This document shows, in pieces, positions 54,350 through 64,000 of a stretch of DNA of 64,000 bases (position 1 is its first letter; the number at the start of each line of letters is the position of its first letter). This DNA is from Diacronema lutheri. Lineage: Eukaryota > Haptophyta > Pavlovophyceae > Pavlovales > Pavlovaceae. A model generated the notes under the pieces. It did no database searches and was not told the origin of the DNA. It saw nothing but the letters and a program-made list of their open reading frames with translations. The stretch is taken from assembly GCA_019448385.1 (NCBI GenBank), contig JAGTXO010000045.1, positions 62,001 to 126,000 of the forward strand, read 5' to 3'. Made by a program: the position numbers and the translations under genes.

Positions 54350-54790
54350 CGCACGGCCGAGCCGCGCAGCGGTCGACGCTTTGCGGGCTCTGCCCAGGTC
54401 GCGCGCGGCTGGCGACGCGTGCCGCGCGCGGCACGACCGTGCACGCCGCCACCCGTGGCCGAGCGCGCCGCACCAGCCGGCCCGCTCCAACCGCCGTGCG
54501 GATCACGGACGCTCGCTACGGCTCGTCGGCGCGCGTCACCTGCGCCGGCGGCCACGGCGCCGTCTGCTCCGGCCTCGTCGCGAGCAGCCCGACCGCTGCT
54601 CGCCGCCCGCACGCCGCCGCAGCAACGCTGCGCGTCGTGCTCCCCCGCTCGCCAAACGCGAAGAGCTCCCTCACAAGGACGTCCTTCCGAACGGCCCGCG
54701 CTGCACTCGGGGCGCGATCGTGCCCCTGATCGGATTTGGCTTGACCATCTATACGCTGACTACTGACAACTGATGGGGTAGGGGTTGAGA
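54350..54790. other. Spacer after Fanzor A
   Basis: No gene seen. It should hold the 3' end of the Fanzor A element and the promoter of the next gene. CGCTGACTACTGACAACTGA at 54757 weakly resembles the insertion in stem-loop copy 2 (CTGACTGCTGACAGTGACAG). No full copy of the stem-loop repeat is present. Confidence 0.45.
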
Positions 54791-56551
54791 ATGAGCGCGA
54801 CGCTGGTTGTGCCGGTGAGGATACACGCCGCCGGAGCGCGCGAGCAGCGAGCCGCTGCTCTGCGCAGGGCGATCGAGCGGCAGCGCGAGTGGTTACTGAC
54901 GAGCTGTCGCGTCGATGACCCGACCGTCGACGGCGTGCGTCGGGCCTCGGCGCCCGTGCCGCGCGCCGCCGCGCCGGCCGCGGACGAGCGTGGCGCCGCC
55001 GCTGACGAGCCGGCGCTCGTGGAAGCGGACGCGGACGCGTGCTGGGTGGAGTACTTTGAAGGCGTGTCACCCCTCATCCTCGCTTCGCCGCATGATGGCC
55101 GGCTTGAGCCTCGCTTCGCCGCGCGCCGCGGCTCAGGCACGGTGACGGTGCGCGACAAGGGCGCGACGGCAATCGCGTGCGCGGTCGCGCTCGACCTCGC
55201 GGCAGCCGGCGCCGCCGACGTCGGCGCGCGAACGAGTAAGCCGCCTCGCGCGAATGGCGTAGCTCCGGCGTACGCCGCGCTTCCGCACGTCCTCCTCTGT
55301 CACGTGAGCCGCTCGGTTGTCGACGTGAACCGCGCCGAGGCGGACGGCGCCTCGTGCGCGCGTGGCCGGGCGGTGTGGCGCGCGTACCACGCGCTGCTCG
55401 CGCGTGCGCGCGCGAGCGCGCACGCCATGCACGCCGGGTGCGAGCTGCTGTGCGACTTCCACGCGCAGGCGCACTTCAAGCTGAACGGTGGGCACGATCT
55501 CGTCGAGCTCGGCTACCTGCTGCCCCTTCACTCCCTCCCCCACCTTCCTTCCCCCGCCGCACCGGATGAGCCGGACGAGCCGAGTGGCGACGATGGCGAC
55601 GCCCAGCTGCGCACCTGCAGCGCTGCCGAGCGTAGCTCGCTCCGCCGGCTATGGCACGCACACGTTGCCGCCGCACGCGCTGCCGGCGATCGTCGCCCGC
55701 CCTTTGCCTTCTCGCAGCTGGTGCGCGGCAACCGCTCGCTCGGCGAGCTGCTGCGCGCGCGCGGCGTCGACGCGGTGCCGCGCGTGGACCTCCCTTGCGC
55801 GCGCGACACTGCGCCCGCGCCGCGCGCCGCGGATGCGCCCCGCGGCCACGGCGCGTGCCACGGCGCGGCGCACGGCACAAACGACACCTGCTCGGAACGA
55901 CGAGCTGGCGGGGTCGCAGCTGGCGGGGTCGCCGCTGGCGGGGTCGCAGCTGGCGGGGTCACAGCTGGCGGGGTCGCCGCTGGCGGGGTCGCAGCTGGCG
56001 GGGTCGCAGCTGGCGGGGTTGCGGCCGGCGCGGTCGCAGCTGGCGGGGTCGCAGCCGGTGACCAGCTGGACAGCGGCGATCACGATGGCGGCGGCGGCGA
56101 CGGCGGCGGCGACGAGGCTCAGCCGGAGGGCGCTCGACCCGCGCGCCTCGCGCCAACCGCCGAGGCCCTCGCCACGTCGCCGCTCTCGCCACGCGCCGTG
56201 CGCCGGCCGTCGCGCGCGCCGCTGCGCCCTCTCAACGCTCGCGCGCCGGTCGAAGGCGCCGGCCGCACGGGCGGCGCGCCGGGCGCGAGCGCAGCTGATT
56301 CGGGGCCGCGCGTGCGAAGTTACTTTTGCGGTCGACTGTCGTACACGCTGAGCGCCGTGGTCGCCGCGCACGGCTCAGTCGGCGATGGGATCGACGGCGT
56401 GCAGCTCGAGCTGCCGATTCGGCTGTGCGCAAACCCGTTCCACTGGGAAAGACTCGCGCGCGCGATTGCGGGCGCGTTGGGCGAGTGGCACCGCCTCAAT
56501 TACGACTGCCTGCCCGTCGAGCGGCCCAGGGCCGACAACATTGCTTGGTGA
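54791..56551 (+). CDS. N-formylglutamate amidohydrolase-like protein
   Basis: Single exon, 586 residues, from the first ATG (54791; the frame opens with TTG six bases earlier). Family features: SPLILASPHDG with the metal-binding His and Asp, VTVRDKGATAIA, LLCHVSRSVVDVNRAEAD (Arg and Asn-Arg of the family), ELLCDFHAQAHF and GHDLVELGYLLPL. The family hydrolyses N-formylglutamate or similar amides, with a fold like carboxypeptidases. A large low-complexity insert (about residues 340-500), including a 15-bp repeat, interrupts it. The C-terminal segment SYFCGRLSYTLSAVVAAHGS to the end is again conserved-looking and probably carries the last beta strands. Its stop is 36 bp from the convergent hydrolase gene. 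It is probably a resident host gene between two Fanzor elements. Confidence 0.75.
   Translation: MSATLVVPVRIHAAGAREQRAAALRRAIERQREWLLTSCRVDDPTVDGVRRASAPVPRAAAPAADERGAAADEPALVEADADACWVEYFEGVSPLILASPHDGRLEPRFAARRGSGTVTVRDKGATAIACAVALDLAAAGAADVGARTSKPPRANGVAPAYAALPHVLLCHVSRSVVDVNRAEADGASCARGRAVWRAYHALLARARASAHAMHAGCELLCDFHAQAHFKLNGGHDLVELGYLLPLHSLPHLPSPAAPDEPDEPSGDDGDAQLRTCSAAERSSLRRLWHAHVAAARAAGDRRPPFAFSQLVRGNRSLGELLRARGVDAVPRVDLPCARDTAPAPRAADAPRGHGACHGAAHGTNDTCSERRAGGVAAGGVAAGGVAAGGVTAGGVAAGGVAAGGVAAGGVAAGAVAAGGVAAGDQLDSGDHDGGGGDGGGDEAQPEGARPARLAPTAEALATSPLSPRAVRRPSRAPLRPLNARAPVEGAGRTGGAPGASAADSGPRVRSYFCGRLSYTLSAVVAAHGSVGDGIDGVQLELPIRLCANPFHWERLARAIAGALGEWHRLNYDCLPVERPRADNIAW
55907..56057 (+). 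repeat. 15-bp coding minisatellite, about ten units
   Basis: Tandem GGCGGGGTCGCAGCT units with a few substitutions encode AGGVA repeats inside the amidohydrolase-like gene. Confidence 0.88.
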
Positions 56552-56587
56552 AATGGTCTGATGGCTCGCTCAAGAATGGGCTTCACT

Positions 56588-57574
56588 CTAGGTCGTCCCA
56601 GCCACGAACTCGCCGCCCGCCTCGTCCACGAGCGCGCAGAGCGCTCGCACAAACTCCGTCTCGGCCGAGCCGTGGATCGAGTGGGTCGCGCCCGCAAAGG
56701 CGCGCGTGCGCGCGCTTGGCAGCACGCGGCGCATCTCGTCGAGGCCGCCCGCACCGCCATGCTGGCACGCACTCACCGCCTCGTCCGCGTGCCACACGTG
56801 CACCGCCAAGGGCGGCGCGCCGCCGCCCGGCTCGCCGGCGCGTCCGGCGCGCGCGCCCAGCTCGGCCCACGCGGCCGTGCCGTCGCTCGAGGCGAGCACG
56901 CGCTCGCGCGCAAGGAGCTGCGCGTGCGGGTTGATGTCCGACCACCACCCGCCCGCGCGCTCGCGCACGCGAGTGCCGCGCCAGCCGTCGATGCGCGCGG
57001 GCTCGTAAAAGGGGAGGAGTGCCGCTTTGCACTCGTCCCAGCTATGAAAGAAGCGGCCGCGCGGCTCGGCAAAGCGCGCGAGTGCGGCGCGCGCGGCGTC
57101 GGTCGAGGGCGGACTGACCGGCGCGCGCTCGCGCATATCCATGTCCTCGATTACGAGCGCGCACAGCAGCGGGCGCTCGGCGCGCTCGTCGATCGCGGCG
57201 GCTCGGACGGCGACCCTACCCCCCATCGAATGGCCGACGAGGACGGCGCGCTTCACGCCGTGCGAGCGGATCGAAGCAAGCACATCGTTTGCAAGCGCCT
57301 CCGCAGAAAACTCACGCGCGTCGCCCAGCGCGCTCTCACCGTGCCCGCGCAGGTCGAGCGCGAGCGCCGGGACGCCGCGCTCAGCGAGGCGGCCGAGCGT
57401 GCCGCGCCATGTCTCACGGCTCGAGTCGAGGCCGTGCAACAGGACCGCTGTCGGGTAATGCACGGTGCGCGCCGATGAGGCGAGCGCCACGGGCGCGCAC
57501 GCGCTCGGCTCGGCGCACGCCGCCGCGCCCGCGACGGAGAGCGCGAGGCCGCGCGCCAGAAGTCGGCCGGCCAT
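56588..57574 (-). CDS. Alpha/beta hydrolase with signal peptide
   Basis: Single exon, 328 residues, from ATG 57574 (an upstream in-frame GTG at 57598 lies in the repeat and was not used). The N-terminus MAGRLLARGLALSVAGAAAC is a likely signal or transit sequence. The fold signature is clear: TAVLLHGLDSSRETW (oxyanion loop HG), ALALDLRGHGES, nucleophile elbow VLVGHSMGGRVAV, an acid residue probably in IEDMDM or VWHADEAV, and the catalytic His in FAGATHSIHGS. It is most like the ABHD11/YbfF esterase group. Substrate unknown. A TATA-like GTATATAC lies about 15 bp upstream of the ATG, at the edge of the dispersed stem-loop repeat, so the inserted repeat may have replaced its promoter. Convergent with the amidohydrolase-like gene. 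Confidence 0.83.
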   Translation of the reverse strand: MAGRLLARGLALSVAGAAACAEPSACAPVALASSARTVHYPTAVLLHGLDSSRETWRGTLGRLAERGVPALALDLRGHGESALGDAREFSAEALANDVLASIRSHGVKRAVLVGHSMGGRVAVRAAAIDERAERPLLCALVIEDMDMRERAPVSPPSTDAARAALARFAEPRGRFFHSWDECKAALLPFYEPARIDGWRGTRVRERAGGWWSDINPHAQLLARERVLASSDGTAAWAELGARAGRAGEPGGGAPPLAVHVWHADEAVSACQHGGAGGLDEMRRVLPSARTRAFAGATHSIHGSAETEFVRALCALVDEAGGEFVAGTT

Positions 57575-57597
57575 TATGCACGGAAAGTATATACTCA

Positions 57598-57675
57598 CGG
57601 CGCTTACGTCAGGACAGCGGGGTCAGCACCAGCTGCGGGGGAATCGAGTAGCCACCAATGTCGTCGATTCCCGCG
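57598..57675 (-). repeat. Dispersed stem-loop repeat, copy 3, overlapping the Fanzor B 3' end
   Basis: Read on the minus strand it contains GGGAATCGA, a 16-nt loop and TCGATTCCC (perfect 9-bp stem), then CAGCTGGTGCTGACC and TGACGTAAGCGCCG. The last 20 codons and the stop TGA of Fanzor B lie inside it. A second hairpin (TAGGGTTC, TTC loop region, GAACCCTA) lies just upstream at 57690-57710. This is the position of the guide-RNA scaffold in TnpB loci, so it is a candidate Fanzor RNA. Confidence 0.7.
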
Positions 57676-60600
57676 TAGCTTGAGTATATAGGGTTCTTCC
57701 GAACCCTACGCAGCCCCCGTGGGAGCTTGAGCCAGCGTGTTCCGGAACGTGTTTTGCGTCGATACGGGCTGCAGCCGCGCCGCTGTCGCGGGGGTGCCGC
57801 ACATGGCGGCCCAAAGCGGCCGCCTGTCGCGGCGAGCGATCGCGGGTCGTGCACGTTGTGCCGACTGTCGGCGCAGGCGACGCCGCCCGCGGTCGCATCG
57901 AGCGACGCGTCGCCCAGCGCGCCTCGCGCCGCGGGCCAGCTGGCCGTCGGCGGCGTCGCGCTGGGCCTTGGCGGCTGCACGTGGGTGGCTGTGGGCGCCT
58001 CGTCGGGTCCGCCTGGCCGGCAAGCCGCGCCGTCGCACGTCGGCGAGAGCGCGTCGTCCGTTGCACCTCTGCCGCTCCGACCCCGACCGCGCCCGCCACT
58101 CGCCGCGCCGCGCGCGGCAGCCGCACCGCGCCCACCGCGCGCGCCACCTCCACTGCGCGCGCCGCGCGCAGCGCCGCTGCCGCCGCTGCCGCCCTGGCTG
58201 CCGCGGCCGCCGTCGCCGCCGTCGTCGCCGCCTTCGTCGTCGTCTTCGTCACCGTCGTCGCCGCCGCCAGCATCGCCGCCGCCGGCGTCCGCCGCTCCGT
58301 GGCGCACGTCGTGCGTGCGCTCCTGCTCGTAGGCCACGCCCCACAGCCGCGCGACCTTGGCGAAGCGCGTGCGCTCGGACGTGATCTCGTCGCACCACTG
58401 CTCGCCGGCGGCATGGTACGCGACCATGTCCAGGACGTCGTAGTAGATGTTGCGCGCCGCCGTGAAGTCGCGCTGCAAGAAGGCGTTGCACCCGGAGCAG
58501 AAGGCGATGCGGCGGACGTCGCGCTGCCCGCCGGTCGGACGTGCCACGCGCACCTTTGCGTGGTCGAGCTGCGCGCAGCAGCGCTCGCGCCTGCGCCCGC
58601 CGGCGGCGCCGGCATCGGCGCCAGCGGCGGGCGCCGCGGCGGCCGGCGGTCCGGCCGCAGCGGCGTTCCCCTCGCCGCTCGCAGCGCAGCCACCGCACGT
58701 CGCGTCGCGCGGCGCGGCGGGGCCGGCGGCGCGCGCCTTGGCGCGGAAGACCGAGCAGCTCTTGCTCGACAGCGGCTCGGGCACAAACGTCGTCGCGACG
58801 CCGAGCTTGCGCAGCGCGCGCAGCAGCCCGACGCCGAGCGCAGGCGCGGCGCCGCGCGCAAAGCCGCCGCCGCGCGAGCGGTGGAGGAAGTCGCCGCAGG
58901 CGACGAGCAGCTGGTCCGGACGCAGCCCGACGTCGGTCGCGTGCGCCTTGACAATCCGCGCCGCCGCCGCCGCCGCCGCCGCGCGCCCGCACATGGCCGA
59001 GCGCGCGTTCGAGCGCAGCTGCGCCGGCGTCGCGTACACGGGCGCGGTCTCGGCGCGCATGCGCGCGCGCGCATTGTTGTAACCGAGCAGCTGGTTCGCC
59101 TCGGTCGCCGTGTGTCCGACGTGCGCCGCGCGCAGCGCTGCCTCGAGCGACGCCGCCGTCGGCCCCGCGCCGGCGCCGCCGGCCGGTGGCACGCCGAGCG
59201 GCGCGTGGCGCCTGCGCTCAAGCGCCGCGCGCGCGCGCGCGTGGCCGGCGCGGTGCGCGCGCGCCGCCTGCGAGATGGTCACCGAGATGGGCGCGAGGCC
59301 TTGCCCGCCCGGCTCGTACGTCACCTGCGCGCGCGCGCCCGGGTCGATGACGACGAGCTTGAGCTTGTGCTCCTTGAGCGCCTCGCTCAGCTCGGCGGGC
59401 GTCGCGAGGTCAAGCGGCCCGTTCGGGTCGCGCCACCGGTCGAGGCAGGTGCGATCGCGCAGCGGTGCGGGCTCGAACACCCGAGCGACGAGGTTCACCT
59501 TCTGCCCGTCGCACAGCGCGTACAGCACGGGCTGCCGGCCGGCCGCCGCCTGCGCGGGCAGGGGCTCCGAAGCGACGTACGTCTCGCGCTCCGCCGCGGT
59601 GAGCGTGTTTGGCGGCAGCTCCTCGAGGGCGTAGCGGAAGGCGCGGATGGACACCTTGAAGAAGCGTGCAAAGGCGCGCATGCTCACGCGCGGGTCGCTC
59701 CACGGCCACTCCACCGAGGCATTCGGCCGCAAGCGCGCGCCCTCGGCGGTCACCAACGTGGCGAGCTCGGCGTCCAGCGCGTGCCGCTCGTCGGTGGTGA
59801 GGAGACGGTAGAGATCGCGCGCGTGGAACGCGACGCAGCGCGGCACCTGGTCGCTTCGCCTTGGGCAGATGGCGTGCGGCGGCGGCCTGCCACGGATGCG
59901 CGTGTAGAAGAGCGCGAGGCGCGCGACAAGAGCGACGCTCTCCGCTGCGTGCTTGTCCTGCGGGCCGCCATGCGCGCCGCGCGACACGGGGGTCGGCCGC
60001 CATGCGCGCCGCGCGCACACCGCCCGTCGCGCGCCCGTCGCCCGGCCACACGGCCGACCGCTCGCGCGCCGCGGCGCGCACCTTGTGGAAGAAGTAGCCG
60101 GTCTTGTACCGCAACGTGCGGGTCGCGCCCTTGCTGTCGGTCTCCTCCTACGTGTACTGGACGTCCTTGAGCACGAATTGGCCGAGGTGCTCGCGGAGGG
60201 CGGGAGAAAACCGATCCCTCTGCGCAATATCGCCCTCCCACACAGAGTGGGCGAGCTCGCGCGCGCGCCTCTCGCGCTTCTTGGCGCTGCCGCCGCTGCC
60301 GCCGTCGATCGCGTGCTGCTCGTCGAGCGCGGCGCGCATGAGCTTGCGCAGCAGTAGCCACGCGACGCGGCGCGGCTGCTCTTGGAACGCTGTCGCCATC
60401 TGCGTCGCCTCGTGATCCCTCGCGTCAGTGAGCGAGTTGCCTTGTTGCGACGGCGGCGTGTGCCCCTCGAAGACGCGCCGGGCCGACGGCGCGAGCGACG
60501 CGCGCGCGGCTTGCGTGGTCTCGATTGGCGGGCGACCGCCGTGCCTCGGGTCGGGCGGCGAGACGACGTGCAGGGCGGCCGTGCACAGCGTCTCGCCCAC

Positions 60601-63600
60601 GGCCAAAAGTCGCGCGGGCAGGCCGCCCTCGGCCGGCATGCCCAGGAGCACGCGGTCGGCGAGCGTGTCGTACGCCTTGATCACGTCATCGTGCATCTTG
60701 CGCGCGGCGTCAGAGAGGCGCGCGCGCTTCTCGGCGCTGATGAAGGCGTGCGGCCCGAGCGGGATCGCCCTGACGATCTCGCGCAGGTGCGGCGGGCGCT
60801 GCAGGACGGAGGTCTTGGCGCCACGGCGGGGGCGGTCGACGGGGACGCCGGCCGCGGCGGCGGCGGAGCTGGCGGCGCCCGAGCCGACGCCGCCCGCCCC
60901 GCCCGCGCCCGGCGCGCGCGCAGCATGCTCGGGGCTGCGCGCGCGCGCGGGCGCCTTGCCACCGCGCGTGCGCTTGGCCTGGCCAGGCGGCGCGTCGTCC
61001 TGCTCGGCGCGCGCCCGCCTCGTGCCCCCGCCCGCGCCCGCGCCCGCCCCGCCGCCGCCGCCGCGCCCGGCGCCGCCGCCGCGCGCGCCGCCGCCACGCC
61101 CACGCCCTTGCCCACGCCCTCGCTTTGCGCCCGGCGCGCCCGCCTGCCCTGCCGGCCGCTTGCCCGGCGCGCCCCCGCCGGTGCGGCCGCCGCGGCTCGC
61201 AGACCCGCCGCCGCCGCCTCTGGCCCCATCATCGTCATCGTCGTCGTCGTCGTCGCCGTCGCCGTCGTTGCCGTCGTTGTCGTCGCCGTCGTTGTCGTCG
61301 CCGCCGTCGCCAGCGCCGCCGGCGGCGCCGGCCGTGCCGCTCCGCTCGCGCGCGTCGCGCTGCTGCCGCACGACCCGCACGCCGGCCGCGCACACGTCGC
61401 GCGCGCTCGGCCGCAGCCAGCCGAGGTTGACCAGCAGCGCGCTGCGCGCCGCGCACAGCGCGCGCTGCGCGTACGCGAGCGCGCGCAGGTGCGCCGTGCC
61501 CTCGTCGCCCTCCTCCCTCCGCCAGTGCTCGACGGTCGGCGCATCGCCCGCATGGTAGCCGAGCGCGCCCGCGTACGCGCGCGCGAATTCGGTCGCCCAG
61601 CCGGACGCGAGCGCGCTCGCGCCGCCCGCCGCGCTCGACCCCGCCGACGGCCCGGCCGCGCCGGTCGCGACCGCCGCCGGCACGCTCGACGGCGCGACGA
61701 AGGTGACGACGAGGAAGCGCCGCGCCGACTGGGCGTCCGCCGCCGGCAGCACGAGCAGCAGCTCGGGTGGGCGTCCAACGCCCGGCGCGTGCGCGACGAC
61801 GAGGAGCTCGGTCGCGTTCGTGAGGTGCTGCGCCGCGAGGTCCTTTTGCGCGCGCGCATCCGCCGCGAGCATCTGCGAGGCGACGGCCGTGCCGAGCGCG
61901 AATCGCTTCTGGCGCGCGCGATCGGGCAGCGTGACGAGCACCGCGTCGAAGGCGGCCTCGGGCACGCTGCCGCGCGTGCCGTTGGACTGCTCCAGCTTGG
62001 CCTCCCACGCGGGCAGGCCGCGCGTGGCCGCTGCGCCGGCCGCCGCCGCCGCGGGCGCCACGCCGCGCGCGCCGCCCGCGGGCGCCGTCGGCTGCGGCGG
62101 ATCGGACGCGGCCCGTGGGACGAGGGCGCCGTGGGCGGCGGTGTCGCGCACCAGCTGCGCGTACATCTCCGAGCGCACCTGCCGCAGCCGCAGCGCGCGC
62201 CGCGGGTCGCGCGCGAGGGCGGCGACGGCGCGCTCGAGATCGAGCGGCGCGTCCACGGCGGCGAGCGCGCGCTCGACGCACTCCGACGCAATGACGAGCG
62301 CCCCGGTGCGCGAGTCGGCGAGACGATCGACGCGGAACCGGCCCGCGTCCTCGCACGGCCCGCCGACGGCGGCGCGGTGCTCGACTTGCAGCACCGCCGC
62401 CAGGTCCGCGACGAGCGCGCTCGCCTTCTTCTCCACCTCCGTCGCGCGAAGGCTCGGCCGCGTCGGGTTGGCGAGCTGCGCGTAGCCCGCGCGCGCGCCG
62501 TCGCGCGGCACGACGATGACGACCGCCGCGCCGACGCGCCTTGACCAGCACGTGACGAGCAGCACGACGCCGCGCGCGCCACCGTCGCCCCGTTGCTTTT
62601 CCCACGCGTCGCGCAGCGCCGCCTCCGCGGCAGCGCGCGCGCGCCCCGACGGCGCGGCGCGCATCGCCTGCGCGGCGTCGGCGAGCGCGTCGACGGCCTT
62701 GACGCCCAGCACGCGCGCGCCGCGGTCCAGCGCGCGCGCGTCGAGCGCGCGAAGCTCCGCTTCGAGCATGGTCTCGGGCAGCTCGCACATGTGGCCGACG
62801 AGCGCGCCCACGTCGCGCGCGCTCACGACCGCGCCGCGGTAGCGCCACTGCAGGCGCTCGAAGCACCGCGCCGCATCGGCCACGCGCGCAAGCGCCTCGG
62901 CGTACGCACGGCCCGCCTCGCCCTCGCGCGCGCGCGGCACGGCGGCGAGGTGCGCGCACCCGCGCAGCCGCGGACCCGCCCCGGGCGGCTGCGCCAGCTG
63001 CTCGGCGCGCCGCGCGTCGCTCGCGGCGTCGGGCGGCGGCGGCGGCGCCGCCGCCGCCGCCGCGCGCGCGCGCCGACCGCCATGCCCCGCACGGTGCTGC
63101 GGCGCGTGCGCGGCCGGCGCATCTGGCGCGCGCGCGTCGAGGTTGGCGTCGCGATCCGGCCCGTGCGCGCCGCAGTCCACCGCCTCCTCCTCCGCATCGA
63201 CGCGCGCGTAGACCAGCAGCTCGACCGTGCTCGCCGACACCTTCACGTCCGTGAACCGCCGCACCGTCGCCTGCGCGACCTGCACCCAGCCGCGCGCGCG
63301 CCCGGCGCCGTCCATGGCGAGCGCGAAGCCGGCCCGCGCGTCCGCACCGCCGCGCGCGTCGGGCGCGACGGCCGCGCGCAGCCGGTACGACGCGCGCGCC
63401 GCCGCGCCGGCCGCCGCGCCGGCCGCCGCGCCCTCGCGCGCGGCGACGCGCAGCTCGAGCGGCGCGCGCGGCAGCCGCGCGCCCGCGCGCACGGCGCGCA
63501 CGACGAGGAGCGGAGGCGGTGGCCGTGTCCCGAGCGCATCGCGCACCCTCTCCGCCAAGTCGGCCTCGCCGGCCGCGCCCGCGCCGTCGACCTGCACGAA

Positions 63601-64000
63601 GCACGCCTCCACCTCGGCGCGCGGCTCGCGCGGCCGAGTCGCTGCGGCGGGCGGCGCGAGGCCCAGCAGCGCGGCGAGCTGCGCGCCATCGTCCGCGCCG
63701 CCAGGAGCGGCGGCGCGCCGTGGCTCGGTGCGCAGCGTGCCGAGCAGCGCGCCGAGCAGCGCGCCGAGCAGCGCGCCAGCGTCCGCCGACCGGCCGCCCC
63801 CCTCGCCCGCATAGCCCGTCAGGGCGCGCGCGAGCTCGGCGATGCGCACCGGCCGTGTGCTGCGCGCGAGCTCGCTCAGCGTGCGCGCGAGCGCCGCGCA
63901 CAGCGCGCGCGCGGCGGTGGGCGACGCGTCGGCGGCGTGCGACGCGCCGCCCGCGCCGCCCGCGACGACAGCTGCGGGCGCGCCGCGCGTCGCGTCGGCC
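57609..64000 (-). CDS. Fanzor B with large N-terminal extension, in-frame TAG, runs off the window
   Basis: Minus strand. The upstream exon is open from the window edge (64000) to a TAG at 60148-60150; reading continues in the same frame to 60082. A GT-AG intron (59958-60081) then joins GYFFHK to DKHAAESVALVARLALFYTR, and the last exon ends at 57609. The Fanzor part has the N-lobe, RuvC-I Asp 59343 (VVIDPGARAQVTY), RuvC-II Glu 58776 (VPEPLSSKSC), zinc CSGC and RuvC-III Asp 58467 (QRDFTAARNIYYD), plus a Gly/Asp tail. The N-terminal extension resembles the modules of Fanzor A: a UCH-like tail (SYRLRAAVAPDA..FALAMDG..GWVQV) and protease-like ELLVVAHAPGVGRPPELLLV. The catalytic residues are intact, so only the TAG separates it from function. 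It may be a recent pseudogene or a readthrough case. Confidence 0.78.

Noticed and set aside
54350-54790. A stem-loop repeat copy at the 3' end of Fanzor A.
   Set aside because: Only a weak CTGACTACTGACAACTGA similarity was found; the hairpin and AAGCGCCG end are absent.
27753-57675. The inverted stem-loop copies 2 and 3 as terminal repeats of a single 30-kb transposon.
   Set aside because: The interval contains ordinary host genes, fragments of other elements and a third copy lies outside it, so the copies are better explained as independent dispersed repeats.
60130-60150. Splicing out the TAG of Fanzor B through the GTAGGAGG sequence.
   Set aside because: The only nearby acceptor would give an intron of under 20 nt, and the following frame already continues the protein.

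Overview
This is a nuclear genomic window from a eukaryote, very probably a single-celled alga. Base composition is extremely GC-rich. Genes are densely packed on both strands, with short (about 85-275 bp) spliceosomal introns. At least one gene has a secretory-type leader suggestive of a complex plastid. Gene content (type III glutamine synthetase, PhyH oxygenase, TMEM65-GAF, AP2 factor, O-GlcNAc transferase) and the presence of Fanzor nucleases fit a haptophyte-like alga. The lineage is an inference; nothing in the window proves it.

Region 1 (1-27.6 kb) is mostly ordinary host genes. In order: the 3' end of an RCC1-repeat gene; an SDR epimerase fused to a homoserine-acetyltransferase-like domain (minus); a PhyH dioxygenase; a three-exon glutamine synthetase; an HNH nuclease with a signal peptide (minus); a nodulin-like MFS transporter; a very large low-complexity protein with F-x-P motifs; a doubtful minus ORF; a secretory O-GlcNAc transferase; a TMEM65-GAF protein; and an AP2-domain regulator. 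Splice sites were resolved by hand and reading frames close across them. A frameshifted Fanzor remnant sits at 22.7-23.2 kb.

Region 2 (27.7-36 kb) is a graveyard of mobile DNA. It holds a broken unrecognised gene, a palindrome of about 880 bp built from two inverted MITE-like elements with telomere-like GGGTGTA repeats, a frameshifted PIF1-type helicase gene, another Fanzor remnant whose RuvC-II glutamate is lost, and a truncated copy of the 5' end of the giant Fanzor gene.

Region 3 (36-64 kb) holds the main discovery. A + strand gene (36261-54349) encodes a single predicted protein of almost 6000 residues. It carries a large repeat domain, a C48/Ulp1-like cysteine protease with a complete His-Asp-Gln-Cys set, several decayed papain-like modules, a YqaJ-type PD-(D/E)XK exonuclease, a chromodomain and, at its C-terminus, an intact Fanzor (eukaryotic TnpB-like RNA-guided nuclease). 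A second Fanzor gene (57609 to beyond 64000, minus strand) has the same architecture but carries an in-frame TAG. Two host enzymes (an N-formylglutamate-amidohydrolase-like protein and an alpha/beta hydrolase) lie between the two Fanzors.

A short dispersed sequence with a conserved stem-loop overlaps the 3' end of the second Fanzor ORF and occurs twice more, at 16.4 and 27.8 kb. It is the best candidate in the window for a Fanzor guide-RNA scaffold or element end. The Fanzor genes would act on DNA (nuclease plus exonuclease plus chromatin reader), with the protease domains possibly cutting the polyprotein. That last step is inference.
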